A DNA stretch of 64,000 nucleotides from Flavobacterium pisciphilum (GTDB lineage: Bacteria; Bacteroidota; Bacteroidia; Flavobacteriales; Flavobacteriaceae), in assembly GCF_020905345.1 (NCBI RefSeq), contig NZ_JAJJMO010000001.1, forward strand, positions 3,162,001 through 3,226,000, read 5' to 3'. Position 1 is the stretch's first letter; every line of letters starts with the position of its first letter. The translations under genes were made by a program, and so were the position numbers. The notes under the pieces were generated by a model. The model made no database searches, was not told the origin of the DNA, and was given only the letters and a program-made list of their open reading frames with translations. Positions 8,625 to 18,986 of the stretch are shown here, in pieces.

Positions 8625-11600
8625 ATGAATAAAAAATTACTATTAAATGTTGATTTCTTATTTTCTAAACAAGACCGAGTGTCTTTAAATAAATCTAATA
8701 ATTTGACTAAATGGTTGTGTTTGGTTTTGTTGTTTGTTGTTTCGATTACTAATGCCGCAACTAGAACAAGTACGGCAACTGGAGGAAACTGGAATCTTAC
8801 AACTACTTGGATAGGAGGAATTGTTCCAGTTGCAGGGGATGATGTTGTAATTTCGACAGGAGCTACCGTAAATACGAATGGAAGTAGAACCTGTGCTGGA
8901 ATAACGATTTTGGGAACTCTTAGTATGGCAAATGGGAATATATTAACGGTTAATGGGAATGTAAGTGGTAATGGAAGTTGGATAACAACAGGAGGTGGTT
9001 CTCAAACCATTTCGTTAACTGGAAATTGGTCGTTTACGGGAACTTCGGCTGGAACTGGTGCAATAGCACTTTTTACAGGAACTGCAAGTCAAACCTTAAC
9101 AGGAAGAATAAGTTCCGCTAACAGTGGTACTCTTCGAATAAATAAAACAGGAGGTTCTGCGATTTTGGGGAATGCCTTAACTGTAGCTACTTTTACAAAT
9201 ACATCAGGTATTTTTGATGCAAGTACATATCTACTGACTGCTACTACAAATACACTTACTGCAGGAACATTAAGAGTAGGTGCAGCAAATTGGGGTACAA
9301 ATTATTCATTTACTCCTACAACACCTCCAGCAAATTTTACTATTGATTATTACAATGCATCACCAATAATTAATGGAGCAATTACATATCAAAATCTTAC
9401 TTTTTCAGGAACAGGTACAACAGCTAGTCCTAGTGGTAATTTAACGATTCAAGGTAATTTATCTAATCTAGGTGGTGGGGAAATTGATTTTAATGCTAGA
9501 GACATTACAATCAATGGAGGATATACACAAAGCATAGCCAGTTTTACTACAACAGGTGCAGTTATTATAGGGAAAACAGGTAATACAGCTACATTCACTG
9601 GAGATGTGACAGGAGGTAATTTAACTATAAATAGCTCAGCAAGATTAGCATTAGGAGGATTCACGCATACTTTTACAGGTAATTGGTCAATGGCAGGAAC
9701 TATAGATGCAAACACAAGTACACTTAGAGTACAAGGAAATATTATAGGTGTGTCTGGAAGTTTTAATTCTGATACAGGTACAGTAGATTTATATGGTGCA
9801 AATCAATCTATCAGGAAATTGGATTTTTATAATCTTACTTTGTCTGGAAGTGGCACTAAAACTTTTACAGCCGCTTCAGCTATAGGTAATAATTTAGAGA
9901 TTGGTTTAGGGGTTAATGCAAATCTTGGGACTTTTACTCATACAGCAAATACATTAACATTTGGAGGAGCTATTCAGGATTTGGGTTCTTGGGGTAGTAC
10001 AGGCTCTTCAGCAAATAATAAAAATGACACCTATTTTATAGCTACTGGTACAGGCATTGTAAATGTCGGCAAGGGATATTGTACACCTAGTTTTACTAAT
10101 GTAAGACCAATTACAAATGTAGTTTTTAATACTATTACGAATGCTAGTTCTGCACTTACAAGTTCTCCTGCTTATGAAAGTTTTATTAACTATAAAACAA
10201 ATGTTACTAGAGGCATGGCTTATACAATAAGTATAAAAGGAAATACTAATGGTAATAATACAAACTATTATACTGTATTTTTTGATTGGAATCAGAATGG
10301 TATTTTTACAGATTCAGGTGAATCAATATCTGTAGGAAACTTTTCAAATTCTGACGGAATAGATAGTAAGGTTGCGACTGTATCAATTACAGTTCCTACA
10401 TCCGCATTGTTGGGAACTACGAGAATGCGCGTTGTTAGCAGAAGTTCTTCAAGCAGTAGTTCATGTGGAAATTTAGGCAACGGGCAGGTTGAAGATTATA
10501 GCGTAAATATAGAGGCTGCCTGTTCAGGAACTCCTGCACCAGGAAACACGGTTGCTAGTGTAAATCCTGTTTGTCCAAATGTTCCTTTCACTGTATCTGT
10601 TGGAAATCCAACCTTAGGAGGTGCAACATACCAATGGGAGACATCTCCAAACGGCTTAGACCCATGGATAAGTGCTACGCCTGCTCCGGTTACAATTATA
10701 AATACAAATTTTAGTACAATACCAACTAATGCAGCTATAATAGGAAATAGTTCGTCTATTACTAGTGGTGAGTTAATTTTAACTTCTGTTGGTGTTACAA
10801 GATATTCAGGTGGGTATGTTATCAATACGACTCCTGGTTCAAATATTACCCCATTTACAGCAAGTTTTGATTATAGAATTTTTGATGGTGTAGGTGGTGC
10901 TGATGGAATGAGTTTGAGTTATGGATCTGATATTAATTCAGGAACTGCTGGTGGTGGTGAATTAGGGGAAGGGACTGGTTTTGTTTTGCAATTAGATACT
11001 TATGATAATGTTACGGGTCAAAATACAGGTAGTATGATTCGAATTCTTTATGGTGGTGTGCAGATTTTTGCAAATGCCCTTAATCCTTTTAATCTTAGAA
11101 ATTCTTCGTATAGAAATGTAACTTTAGCAGTCGATGCTAATGGTACCTTATCTCTTAAAATAGCGGGTGTAACAATTGTTTCAGGTCTTTCAGTGCCAAG
11201 TTACGTAGCAGCAGATAAAACAAATTGGAAATTTAAATTCTCTGCTCGTGTAGGAGATATAAATGATAAGCATAGTATAAATAAAATTTTTATTCAGTGT
11301 GGAGATATCCTATCAACTAATTCAACATTGACAACCTCACAAACAGAAGCGACCCATTACCGTGCTAAAGTAACTTGTGGAAGTAATTTAGCATATTCAT
11401 CACCAGTTTTGGTTAATATGTCTTCAGCGGTTATTACAACACAGCCACTAGTTCCAACTGCGACTTGTACGGGTAGTGGTACTCAAAAAATAACTGTAGT
11501 TGCAACAGGAACAGGGTTAGCTTATCAATGGAGAAAGGCGGGGGTTGTACTTACAAATGGAGGAGTTATAAGTGGAGCGACAACCGCTACACTTACTTTG

Positions 11601-13904
11601 ACAGATCCGATTGGAACGGATGCAGGTAGTTATGATGTTGTTGTAACAGCAGCATGTTCTTCATCAGTAATATCAAATGCTGTTATAGTATCAGTAAATA
11701 CTTTACCAATAATTACTACTCAACCTCAGGCACTTCCAATTTGTGAAGGTACTTCTGGTTCATTTACGGTTGCTACTTCAGCTTCAAGCCCTGCTTATCA
11801 GTGGCAATATGCTACAGCAGTAAGTGGTCCTTGGACAAACATAGACAATACAGTTGCCAATTTGTCAGGGTATAACTCAGCAACTTTAGTTTTAACAGAT
11901 ACACCAATAGAATACAATAATTATTATGTACAATGTTTGGTAAGAACAGGTGCATGTACATCAATTTCTGCTTCTGCTTTACTAACCGTAAAACCATTAC
12001 CAACTACACCAACAATAGGAACAATTACACCAGCAAGCTGTACAGTTTCTACAGGAAGTGTTGTTTTAAACGGACTTCCAGCTACAGGAACTTGGGAAAT
12101 TATAACGAATCCAGTTACAATAACAAGAACAGGAAGCGGTGAAAGTGTAACGATTTCGGGGCTTGCTCCTAATACATATACGTTTTCAGTAAATAGTTCA
12201 GATTTAGGATGTACATCTAGACCATCAGTGGGAGCGACAATTTCTGGACCAATTACTAATACTTGGGATGGTTCGAAATGGTCTCATAATAATACTCCTC
12301 CTACCATTTATCAAAGTGTTGTTTTTGCAGGTAATTATATTTCAGCCAATGGTACTCTGGGAAATCTAGAAGGGTGTTCTTGTACTGTAAATTCTGGGGT
12401 CAGTGTTATAATAAATTCGGGTGCAACTTTAACTATTACTAATTCGGTTAATGTTAATACAGCTATAAATACTAGTTTAACATTCGAAAACAATGCAAGT
12501 TTGGTTCAGACTGCTAATGTTAATGTAGTTAATACTGGAGATATTACTTATAAACGTATTTCAAGCCCAATGAAGGCTATGGATTATACTTATTGGTCAT
12601 CACCAGTTTTAGGACAGAAGTTTAATGTTTTGTCACCAAATTCAGATCCAGCTAGGATCTATTATTATAATACTAATAACTGGAAAGCGGAAGGTGCATC
12701 TAATCCTATGATTGTAGGGAAAGGATATATTATTAGAGTTCCTAAAGCTGGAACTTGGCCAGGAGAGATAGTGAGTTATCCTTATGCACAGCCAGTTGCT
12801 TTTAAGGGAGTTCCTAACAACGGAAATATTCAAGGAGAGACGATTACTGCTGGGAATTATTATTTAGTAGGAAATCCATATCCTTCTGCTATTAATGCAG
12901 ATAAGTTTAGATCGGATGTAACCAATAATGCAATCACAAAAGGAACTCTTTATTTTTGGACGCATAATACGGCTATTAGAAATACAGGTTCTGCAAAAGT
13001 ATATGCATCGGATGATTATGCTTCTTACAATGGTACTGGAGGTACTGAAACAAAGGCAGCAGATAGTCCTGGAAATAAAACAGAACCTTCGGGAAAAATA
13101 GCAGCAGGACAGTCTTTCATGGTTGAGAGTAGAGGAGCTGGAACAATTGTTTTTAATAATGGAATGAGGGTAGTTGGTGAAAACAATCAGTTTTTCAGAC
13201 CAAGGAAGGCTTCTAAAGTATCTACTATTGAGAAAAATCGTGTATGGCTTAATTTAATAAATGATAAAGGAGCTTTTAAACAAATTTTAGTAGGATACAT
13301 TGAAGGAGCTACAAATGGAGAAGATAATAACTTTGATGGGGCAGCTTTTAATGCAAATAGCTTTGTCGATTTTTATAGTATTAATGATGAGAAAAATTAT
13401 AGTATTCAAGGACGAGCATTGCCGTTTACAGATACAGATATAGTTCCATTAGGATATAGTTCAACAATAGCAGGTGATTTTACAATTGAGATAAATAAGG
13501 CAGACGGTTCATTGTTAAATCAGGTAGTTTATCTAGAGGACAAGACATTAGGTGCAATACATAATTTGACACAAAACGGATATAAGTTTACAACTGCTAT
13601 CGGTACTTTTGATAATCGATTTGCATTGCGTTATACAAATAAAACACTAGGTACAGGTGACTTTGAAAAAGTAGAAAATGAAATTTTGGTATCTGTAGCA
13701 AATGAAGAAATTACAATCAATGCTATTAGTCAAGCAATAGATAAGGTGTTTATTTATGACATATCTGGTAAATTAATTTACAAGAAAGACAAGGTAAAAA
13801 ATCCGAAACTGGTTATTGAAAACTTAAGATCGAGTAATCAAGTTTTGTTAATAAAAGTTGATCTTGAGAATAAACACACAGAAACAAAGAAAGTAATTTT
13901 CTAA
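8625..13904 (+). CDS. giant secreted protein with GEVED and lectin-like domains, T9SS sorting domain (type C-like)
   Basis: This 1759-residue protein has an extended signal peptide: a polar N-region precedes the hydrophobic core at about residues 29-45, with likely cleavage after SITNA. It begins with a beta-solenoid-like domain (TWIGGIVPVAGDDVVI) of repeated short strands. A GEVED domain follows at about 483-632, ending GNGQVEDYSVNI. An L-type-lectin-like segment (ADGMSLSYG, GTGFVLQLDTYDN) spans about 693-893 and interrupts an Ig-like domain. Two more Ig-like domains and the shared C-terminal module complete it, and the terminal sorting domain ends ETKKVIF. It is probably a surface adhesin or glycan-binding protein, inferred from domain content. 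The 3' half and downstream flank are close copies of those in the next gene. Confidence 0.88.
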   Translation: MNKKLLLNVDFLFSKQDRVSLNKSNNLTKWLCLVLLFVVSITNAATRTSTATGGNWNLTTTWIGGIVPVAGDDVVISTGATVNTNGSRTCAGITILGTLSMANGNILTVNGNVSGNGSWITTGGGSQTISLTGNWSFTGTSAGTGAIALFTGTASQTLTGRISSANSGTLRINKTGGSAILGNALTVATFTNTSGIFDASTYLLTATTNTLTAGTLRVGAANWGTNYSFTPTTPPANFTIDYYNASPIINGAITYQNLTFSGTGTTASPSGNLTIQGNLSNLGGGEIDFNARDITINGGYTQSIASFTTTGAVIIGKTGNTATFTGDVTGGNLTINSSARLALGGFTHTFTGNWSMAGTIDANTSTLRVQGNIIGVSGSFNSDTGTVDLYGANQSIRKLDFYNLTLSGSGTKTFTAASAIGNNLEIGLGVNANLGTFTHTANTLTFGGAIQDLGSWGSTGSSANNKNDTYFIATGTGIVNVGKGYCTPSFTNVRPITNVVFNTITNASSALTSSPAYESFINYKTNVTRGMAYTISIKGNTNGNNTNYYTVFFDWNQNGIFTDSGESISVGNFSNSDGIDSKVATVSITVPTSALLGTTRMRVVSRSSSSSSSCGNLGNGQVEDYSVNIEAACSGTPAPGNTVASVNPVCPNVPFTVSVGNPTLGGATYQWETSPNGLDPWISATPAPVTIINTNFSTIPTNAAIIGNSSSITSGELILTSVGVTRYSGGYVINTTPGSNITPFTASFDYRIFDGVGGADGMSLSYGSDINSGTAGGGELGEGTGFVLQLDTYDNVTGQNTGSMIRILYGGVQIFANALNPFNLRNSSYRNVTLAVDANGTLSLKIAGVTIVSGLSVPSYVAADKTNWKFKFSARVGDINDKHSINKIFIQCGDILSTNSTLTTSQTEATHYRAKVTCGSNLAYSSPVLVNMSSAVITTQPLVPTATCTGSGTQKITVVATGTGLAYQWRKAGVVLTNGGVISGATTATLTLTDPIGTDAGSYDVVVTAACSSSVISNAVIVSVNTLPIITTQPQALPICEGTSGSFTVATSASSPAYQWQYATAVSGPWTNIDNTVANLSGYNSATLVLTDTPIEYNNYYVQCLVRTGACTSISASALLTVKPLPTTPTIGTITPASCTVSTGSVVLNGLPATGTWEIITNPVTITRTGSGESVTISGLAPNTYTFSVNSSDLGCTSRPSVGATISGPITNTWDGSKWSHNNTPPTIYQSVVFAGNYISANGTLGNLEGCSCTVNSGVSVIINSGATLTITNSVNVNTAINTSLTFENNASLVQTANVNVVNTGDITYKRISSPMKAMDYTYWSSPVLGQKFNVLSPNSDPARIYYYNTNNWKAEGASNPMIVGKGYIIRVPKAGTWPGEIVSYPYAQPVAFKGVPNNGNIQGETITAGNYYLVGNPYPSAINADKFRSDVTNNAITKGTLYFWTHNTAIRNTGSAKVYASDDYASYNGTGGTETKAADSPGNKTEPSGKIAAGQSFMVESRGAGTIVFNNGMRVVGENNQFFRPRKASKVSTIEKNRVWLNLINDKGAFKQILVGYIEGATNGEDNNFDGAAFNANSFVDFYSINDEKNYSIQGRALPFTDTDIVPLGYSSTIAGDFTIEINKADGSLLNQVVYLEDKTLGAIHNLTQNGYKFTTAIGTFDNRFALRYTNKTLGTGDFEKVENEILVSVANEEITINAISQAIDKVFIYDISGKLIYKKDKVKNPKLVIENLRSSNQVLLIKVDLENKHTETKKVIF

Positions 13905-13923
13905 TATAATAAGATTCTATTTT

Positions 13924-13961
13924 AAAACCATTTGTCGTAAGGCAAATGGTTTTTTGTTTTT
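13924..13961 (+). terminator. intrinsic terminator of the second surface-protein gene
   Basis: Stem AAAACCATTTG at 13924-13934 pairs with CAAATGGTTTT at 13943-13953, followed by a T-rich tail. The 61 bp from the stop codon through this hairpin (13902-13962) are identical to 17475-17535. Confidence 0.88.
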
Positions 13962-14570
13962 ATATGAATTGTAAAGCTTTATAAGAATGCTTTTTTTGGG
14001 GCTAGAGTTCAGCTTTAGTTTTAAAATTTGACTATACCTATTGATAGATTTTTTTTTGATTATTCTCTGTAAAATTGAAACATGAAAACGTATTACGAGT
14101 GTTTTTTTAGTAATCTTTTTCTTTTATTTTAAAATCTTCTTATTTCTATAAAAACCTTTTTTGTTGAAATATTTTTTTTGCAAAATCTTCTTTTCACGAC
14201 GTCTTTTTTGAGCTATTTTTTAATTTTAACATAATTTTTTTTTAAATAGTTCTATTTTATTGGAAAAACAGATAAATCAATATTTAATTTATCAGATGAG
14301 TTACATAATTTAAATGTTGAACTACATAAAAAAAACATATTTATGAGAAATAACTGAATATTGTGAAGAGGAGGTTTTTTGGTTAAAATATAAGTGATTG
14401 ATTTAGATTTAATTAGAGTAAAATTGTAAATTGTTTATGGTGTTTTGGGGATAAAATCAGAATAGAATATCTCCTAAGAAAGAGCTTTAAAAAGACATGT
14501 TTCTGTTAACAGTTTTTTAGAAAATAATTTACTTCAAAAATCTATCGTTGAATTTAAATACCACTTTCAA
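13962..14570. other. 609-bp A+T-rich intergenic region
   Basis: This is a T-rich spacer between the second and third giant genes with many homopolymer runs. I see no ORF, RNA or confident promoter box in it. The similarity between the two loci resumes only inside the coding sequence. Confidence 0.5.
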
Positions 14571-17477
14571 ATGAAAATAAAAATACTTTTTATTTTTTTA
14601 ATGTTATTTTGTTTCAATTTTATAAATGGAGCTACTATAACAAGTACTGGAACAGGAAATTGGGCGTCTACATCTTCATGGATTGGTGGAGTTGTTCCTA
14701 CAGTAAATGATGATGTTATTATTGCTACAGGGTCAGTCATAACAATTAATACAAATGTTTCAGCAAAATCGTTAACGATAAATGGGAAATTGTTAGTAAG
14801 CGGAGATCGTACAGTAACAACTTCTGCAGGAAATACCTTTAATGTTGTCATTAATGGTATATTGGGTTTTGCTACTAACCAAAGTACTATTAGATTTTCT
14901 GCAGGTACAATTTTAGATATTAATGCTCCAGGAAAAATTGATGATTCAGGAGGATGTTCAAACAATGTTGCTATATTCATTGGTGCTGTAAAATTTGCTG
15001 TTTGTGCTGGAGGTGGTAATGCTGAATATACTTTTGATGAACTTAATAACTTAGGAGGAACTGTACAATCTAAACCAGCTAGTAATGCGCCAATTTGTGA
15101 AGGAAGTACACTTACCTTTACTGCAGCAAAAGATGGGGCAGATGGCGCTTCGTTAAATTGGATATGGTCTATAAAGTCTCCAGGTGCTACCGTATTCACA
15201 CAGTATCCTAGTAAACAATCAGTAGTGTCTTTTACAAGCGCTGCGTCGGGGTCTTACGAGGCTACTCTTACTTATACAACGACATATGGAGGGACTAGTT
15301 ACACAAGTGCCCAAACTATTTTTGCTACAGTTAATTCCAAACCAGGAATTCCAACAATTACTGCTAGTGGACCTATAGCATTTTGTACAGGAGGAAGCGT
15401 TACATTGTCTTCTAGTACTGGGACAACTTACTTATGGTCAACAGGAGCAATTACACAAAGTATAAATGTAACTACAGCGGGAAATTATTCAGTTCAAGTT
15501 GCAAATGCTACGAATTGCCAAAGTTTAGCATCAGATATAACAACTGTTACAATAAAATCTGTATTAACACAACCCAATATAGATGCCATAGTACAGCCAA
15601 CTTGCGTAACATCAACAGGGAGTATTTCATTAAGTGGTTTACCAGTTACAAAAGCAGCTATGCCCAACTGGTATATTCAACAAAGTGGAGCAGTATCAAG
15701 AACTTATATAGGAGGTGATGCACCTAATTCAACAACATATACCATTTCAAATCTGGATGTTGGATTTTATAATTTTGTAATTGAATATGGGGATAATTGC
15801 CCTGTGTCACTTAATAATATTGAAATTAAGGCTCCAATAACAAATGTTTGGAAAGGAACAACTTTAGGATGGTCAAAAGGCAGTACTCCAATAAATACAG
15901 ATAGTATTGAATTTGCAGAAGATTATCAATCGACGGGTAATTTAAGCGGTTGTTCATGCAAGGTAGATTCGGGTAAAAAAGTAACTATAAATTCAGGACA
16001 TACATTAACAATAGATAATTCTGTTAATGTTAGCACAAATACAGGAACAAGTCTAACATTTGAAAACAATGCAAGTTTGGTTCAGACAGCAAATGTAATT
16101 AATACAGGCGATATTATTTACAAGCGTATTTCAAGCCCAATGAAGGCTTTGGATTATACCTATTGGTCATCACCAGTTTTAGGACAAAAACTGAATCTTT
16201 TATCACCAAATTCAGATCCAACTAAATTTTATTATTATAATAATGGATGGAAAGCTGAAGGGGCATCTAATCCAATGATTGTAGGGAAAGGATATATTAT
16301 TAGAGTGCCTAAAGCAGGAACTTGGCCAGGGGAAACTGTAAGTTATCCTTATTCTCAACCAGTTGCTTTTAAGGGAGTTCCTAATAATGGAGATATTCAA
16401 GGAGAGACGATTACAGCTGGAAATTTCTATTTAGTAGGAAACCCATATCCTTCTGCTATTGATGCAGATAAATTTATATTGGATGTAACCAATAATGCAA
16501 TCACAAAAGGAACTCTTTATTTTTGGACACATAATACAGCCATTGCAAATAATGGCTTAGGGTATAATGTATATTCTTCGGATGATTATGCATCTTACAA
16601 CATTACAGGAAGTACGGTTACAAAGACAGCAGCAAGTTCACCAGGAAATAATACGCTTCCAACAGGTAAAATTGCAGCTGGGCAGTCTTTTATGCTTGAG
16701 AGTAGAGGAGCAGGAACAATTGTTTTTAATAACGGAATGAGAGTGGTTGGCGAAAACAATCAGTTTTTTAGACCAAGTAAGACTTCTAAAACTACTACTA
16801 TTGAAAAAAATCGTGTATGGCTTAATTTAATAAATGATAAAGGAGCCTTTAAACAAATTTTAGTGGGATACATTGAAGGAGCTACAAATGGAGAGGATAA
16901 TAACTTTGATGGAGCAGCTTTTAATGCAAACAGCTATATTGATTTTTATAGTATTAATGATAAAATAAACTATAGTATTCAAGGACGTGCTTTGCCGTTT
17001 ACAGATACAGATGTAGTTCCGTTAGGATATAGTTCCACTACAGCAGGTGATTTTACTATTGAGATAGATAAGGTAGATGGTTCATTGTCAAATCAGGTAG
17101 TTTATTTAGAGGATAAGACATTAGGAACAATATATAATTTGACACAAAATGGATATAAGTTTACAACTGCAATAGGTACTTTTGATAACCGATTTGTATT
17201 ACGTTATACAAATAAAACATTAGGAACAGGTGACTTTGAAACAGTAGAAAATGTAATTTTAGTATCAGTAGCAAATAAAGAAATTACAGTCAATGCTATT
17301 AGCCAAGCAATAGATAAGGTATTTATTTATGATGTGTCAGGTAAATTAATTTACAAGAAAGACAAGATAGAAAATTCTAAATTTGTTATTGAAAACTTAA
17401 AATCAGGCAATCAACTTTTGTTAATAAAAGTAGTTCTTGACAATAAACATGTAGAAACAAAGAAAGTAATTTTTTAA
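14571..17477 (+). CDS. large secreted surface protein, T9SS sorting domain (type C-like)
   Basis: This 968-residue protein starts with a clear signal peptide (MKIKILFIFLMLFCFNFING). A beta-rich N-terminal domain (SSWIGGVVPTVNDDVII) resembles that of the preceding gene. Two Ig/PKD-like domains follow at about 165-325 (PICEGSTLTF; FCTGGSVTLSS), then the C-terminal module shared with the two upstream paralogues. From about nt 16020 to the terminator it is nearly the same as 12480-13962, which points to recent duplication or gene conversion. The sorting domain again ends ETKKVIF. This is the shortest of the three and lacks the lectin-like insert and the repeat array. Surface localisation is well supported; the ligand is unknown. 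Confidence 0.88.
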   Translation: MKIKILFIFLMLFCFNFINGATITSTGTGNWASTSSWIGGVVPTVNDDVIIATGSVITINTNVSAKSLTINGKLLVSGDRTVTTSAGNTFNVVINGILGFATNQSTIRFSAGTILDINAPGKIDDSGGCSNNVAIFIGAVKFAVCAGGGNAEYTFDELNNLGGTVQSKPASNAPICEGSTLTFTAAKDGADGASLNWIWSIKSPGATVFTQYPSKQSVVSFTSAASGSYEATLTYTTTYGGTSYTSAQTIFATVNSKPGIPTITASGPIAFCTGGSVTLSSSTGTTYLWSTGAITQSINVTTAGNYSVQVANATNCQSLASDITTVTIKSVLTQPNIDAIVQPTCVTSTGSISLSGLPVTKAAMPNWYIQQSGAVSRTYIGGDAPNSTTYTISNLDVGFYNFVIEYGDNCPVSLNNIEIKAPITNVWKGTTLGWSKGSTPINTDSIEFAEDYQSTGNLSGCSCKVDSGKKVTINSGHTLTIDNSVNVSTNTGTSLTFENNASLVQTANVINTGDIIYKRISSPMKALDYTYWSSPVLGQKLNLLSPNSDPTKFYYYNNGWKAEGASNPMIVGKGYIIRVPKAGTWPGETVSYPYSQPVAFKGVPNNGDIQGETITAGNFYLVGNPYPSAIDADKFILDVTNNAITKGTLYFWTHNTAIANNGLGYNVYSSDDYASYNITGSTVTKTAASSPGNNTLPTGKIAAGQSFMLESRGAGTIVFNNGMRVVGENNQFFRPSKTSKTTTIEKNRVWLNLINDKGAFKQILVGYIEGATNGEDNNFDGAAFNANSYIDFYSINDKINYSIQGRALPFTDTDVVPLGYSSTTAGDFTIEIDKVDGSLSNQVVYLEDKTLGTIYNLTQNGYKFTTAIGTFDNRFVLRYTNKTLGTGDFETVENVILVSVANKEITVNAISQAIDKVFIYDVSGKLIYKKDKIENSKFVIENLKSGNQLLLIKVVLDNKHVETKKVIF

Positions 17478-17496
17478 TATAATAAGATTCTATTTT

Positions 17497-17534
17497 AAAA
17501 CCATTTGTCGTAAGGCAAATGGTTTTTTGTTTTT
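17497..17534 (+). terminator. intrinsic terminator of the third surface-protein gene
   Basis: This hairpin is identical to the one at 13924-13961: AAAACCATTTG pairs with CAAATGGTTTT before a T-rich tail. Confidence 0.88.
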
Positions 17535-17605
17535 AAGATAGGGGTAAGTGATTAATTAATATTGAAAAATCAAATGCTAATTATCTAAGACGGTAATGCT
17601 TTGGC

Positions 17606-17643
17606 AAAAGAAAAATCCCCATTAAATTAATTTAATGGGGATT
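17606..17643 (-). terminator. intrinsic terminator of bioB
   Basis: A 13-bp perfect stem, AATCCCCATTAAA at 17614-17626 with TTTAATGGGGATT at 17631-17643, has a TTAA loop. The A run on its left becomes a U tail on the minus strand, 22 nt past the bioB stop. Confidence 0.88.
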
Positions 17644-17665
17644 TAATATATTTTCTAAATTAAGA

Positions 17666-18751
17666 TTATTTAGATTTACCTGAAGCCTCTAAGTTTCTTT
17701 CGATAGCATGTCCAGGTCTTGACCATTTCGGTTTTTCACCAAGTGGAGCATATTGTGAATTTTCTGCTTCTACAGTTTCTGGCTGAGAAATTTTAGTAAA
17801 AGGTTTTTGAGGAATCAACCCTAATAAATCAAACATTTTCATGTCTTCATGTACATCAGGATTTGGAGTGGTAAGTAATTTATCACCCGCAAATATTGAA
17901 TTGGCTCCAGCAAAAAAGCACATTGCTTGTCCTTCACGACTCATATTAGTTCTTCCAGCTGATAAACGTACTTGAGTTTCAGGCATTATGATTCTAGTTG
18001 TAGCAACCATACGAATCATTTCCCAAATTTCAACTGGTTTTTCTTCTTCCATTGGAGTTCCTTCCACAGCAACTAACGCATTAATTGGCACTGATTCAGG
18101 TTGAGGGTTTAAAGTAGAAAGTGCTACTAGCATTCCAGCGCGGTCTTCGATGCTCTCTCCCATACCAATAATTCCACCGCTACAAACAGTAACATTGGTT
18201 TTACGAACATTCTCGATGGTTTGCAAACGATCTTCAAAACCACGAGTCGAAATAACCTCTTTATAATATTCTTCAGATGTGTCTAAGTTATGATTGTAGG
18301 CATATAAACCAGCTTCAGCCAAACGTTGTGCTTGGTTTTCAGTTATCATACCAAGGGTACAACATACTTCCATGTCTAGTTTATTAATGGTACGAACCAT
18401 TTCTAGAACTTGGTCAAATTCAGGTCCGTCTTTTACGTTTCTCCATGCAGCTCCCATGCATACACGAGATGAGCCACTAGATTTGGCACGTAAAGCTTGA
18501 GCTTTTACTTGGTTAACCGACATTAAGTCATTTCCTTCTACTCCAGTATGATAACGTGCAGCTTGAGGGCAATAACCACAATCTTCTGGACAACCACCAG
18601 TTTTAATAGATAACAAAGTAGATACCTGAACTACATTTGGATCATGATTTATTCTGTGAATTGATGCTGCTTCGTAAAGCAAATCCATCATCGGTTTATT
18701 ATATATAGCGATAATCTCGTCTTTCGTCCAATTGTGTTTTGTACTGTTCAT
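17666..18751 (-). CDS. bioB: biotin synthase
   Basis: BioB is the radical-SAM enzyme that inserts sulfur into dethiobiotin, the last step of biotin synthesis. The 361-residue protein has the SAM-cluster motif GGCPEDCGYCPQ with Cys54, Cys58 and Cys61. It also has family motifs VCMGAAWRNVKD, ETCCTLGM-like VCCTLGMI, YNHNLDTSEEYY and RLSAGRTNMSREGQ. It is a single-gene unit with its own predicted promoter and terminator. The other biotin genes are not in the window; the ketoacyl synthase 16 kb upstream may be related. The C-terminal tail of about 25 residues beyond the barrel is polar. Confidence 0.97.
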   Translation of the reverse strand: MNSTKHNWTKDEIIAIYNKPMMDLLYEAASIHRINHDPNVVQVSTLLSIKTGGCPEDCGYCPQAARYHTGVEGNDLMSVNQVKAQALRAKSSGSSRVCMGAAWRNVKDGPEFDQVLEMVRTINKLDMEVCCTLGMITENQAQRLAEAGLYAYNHNLDTSEEYYKEVISTRGFEDRLQTIENVRKTNVTVCSGGIIGMGESIEDRAGMLVALSTLNPQPESVPINALVAVEGTPMEEEKPVEIWEMIRMVATTRIIMPETQVRLSAGRTNMSREGQAMCFFAGANSIFAGDKLLTTPNPDVHEDMKMFDLLGLIPQKPFTKISQPETVEAENSQYAPLGEKPKWSRPGHAIERNLEASGKSK

Positions 18752-18772
18752 CTATGCGATTTTTTGATGCTC

Positions 18773-18803
18773 CAAAAGTAGTTAAATTGTTCTAATGAAT
18801 CAA
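18773..18803 (-). promoter_or_regulatory. bioB promoter (TTG -N20- TACTTTTG)
   Basis: On the minus strand a TTG (18803-18801) is followed after 20 nt by TACTTTTG (18780-18773). This matches the Bacteroidota -33/-7 pattern with canonical spacing. The start codon is 21 nt beyond the -7 box. Confidence 0.6.
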
Positions 18804-18986
18804 TGCACTATTTCGTAAAATAAATTACAGTATTTAAAATTCAGTCTGTTAAAAGTTTTTGTAATTATATTTTAAGACACAAATTTTGGATGCATGTTAG
18901 CAACTAAATTCAAAAAACAATAATTTATTCTTTTGAAAAGCTTCCATCTATTGAGAAATATTTTTTAAACAGTTATGAAAAAAAAA

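Noticed and set aside
14567..15199. 210-residue minus-strand frame over the start of the third surface gene
   Set aside because: It lies antisense to a gene with a clear signal peptide and family module; its composition is that of a complement of Thr/Ala-rich coding sequence.
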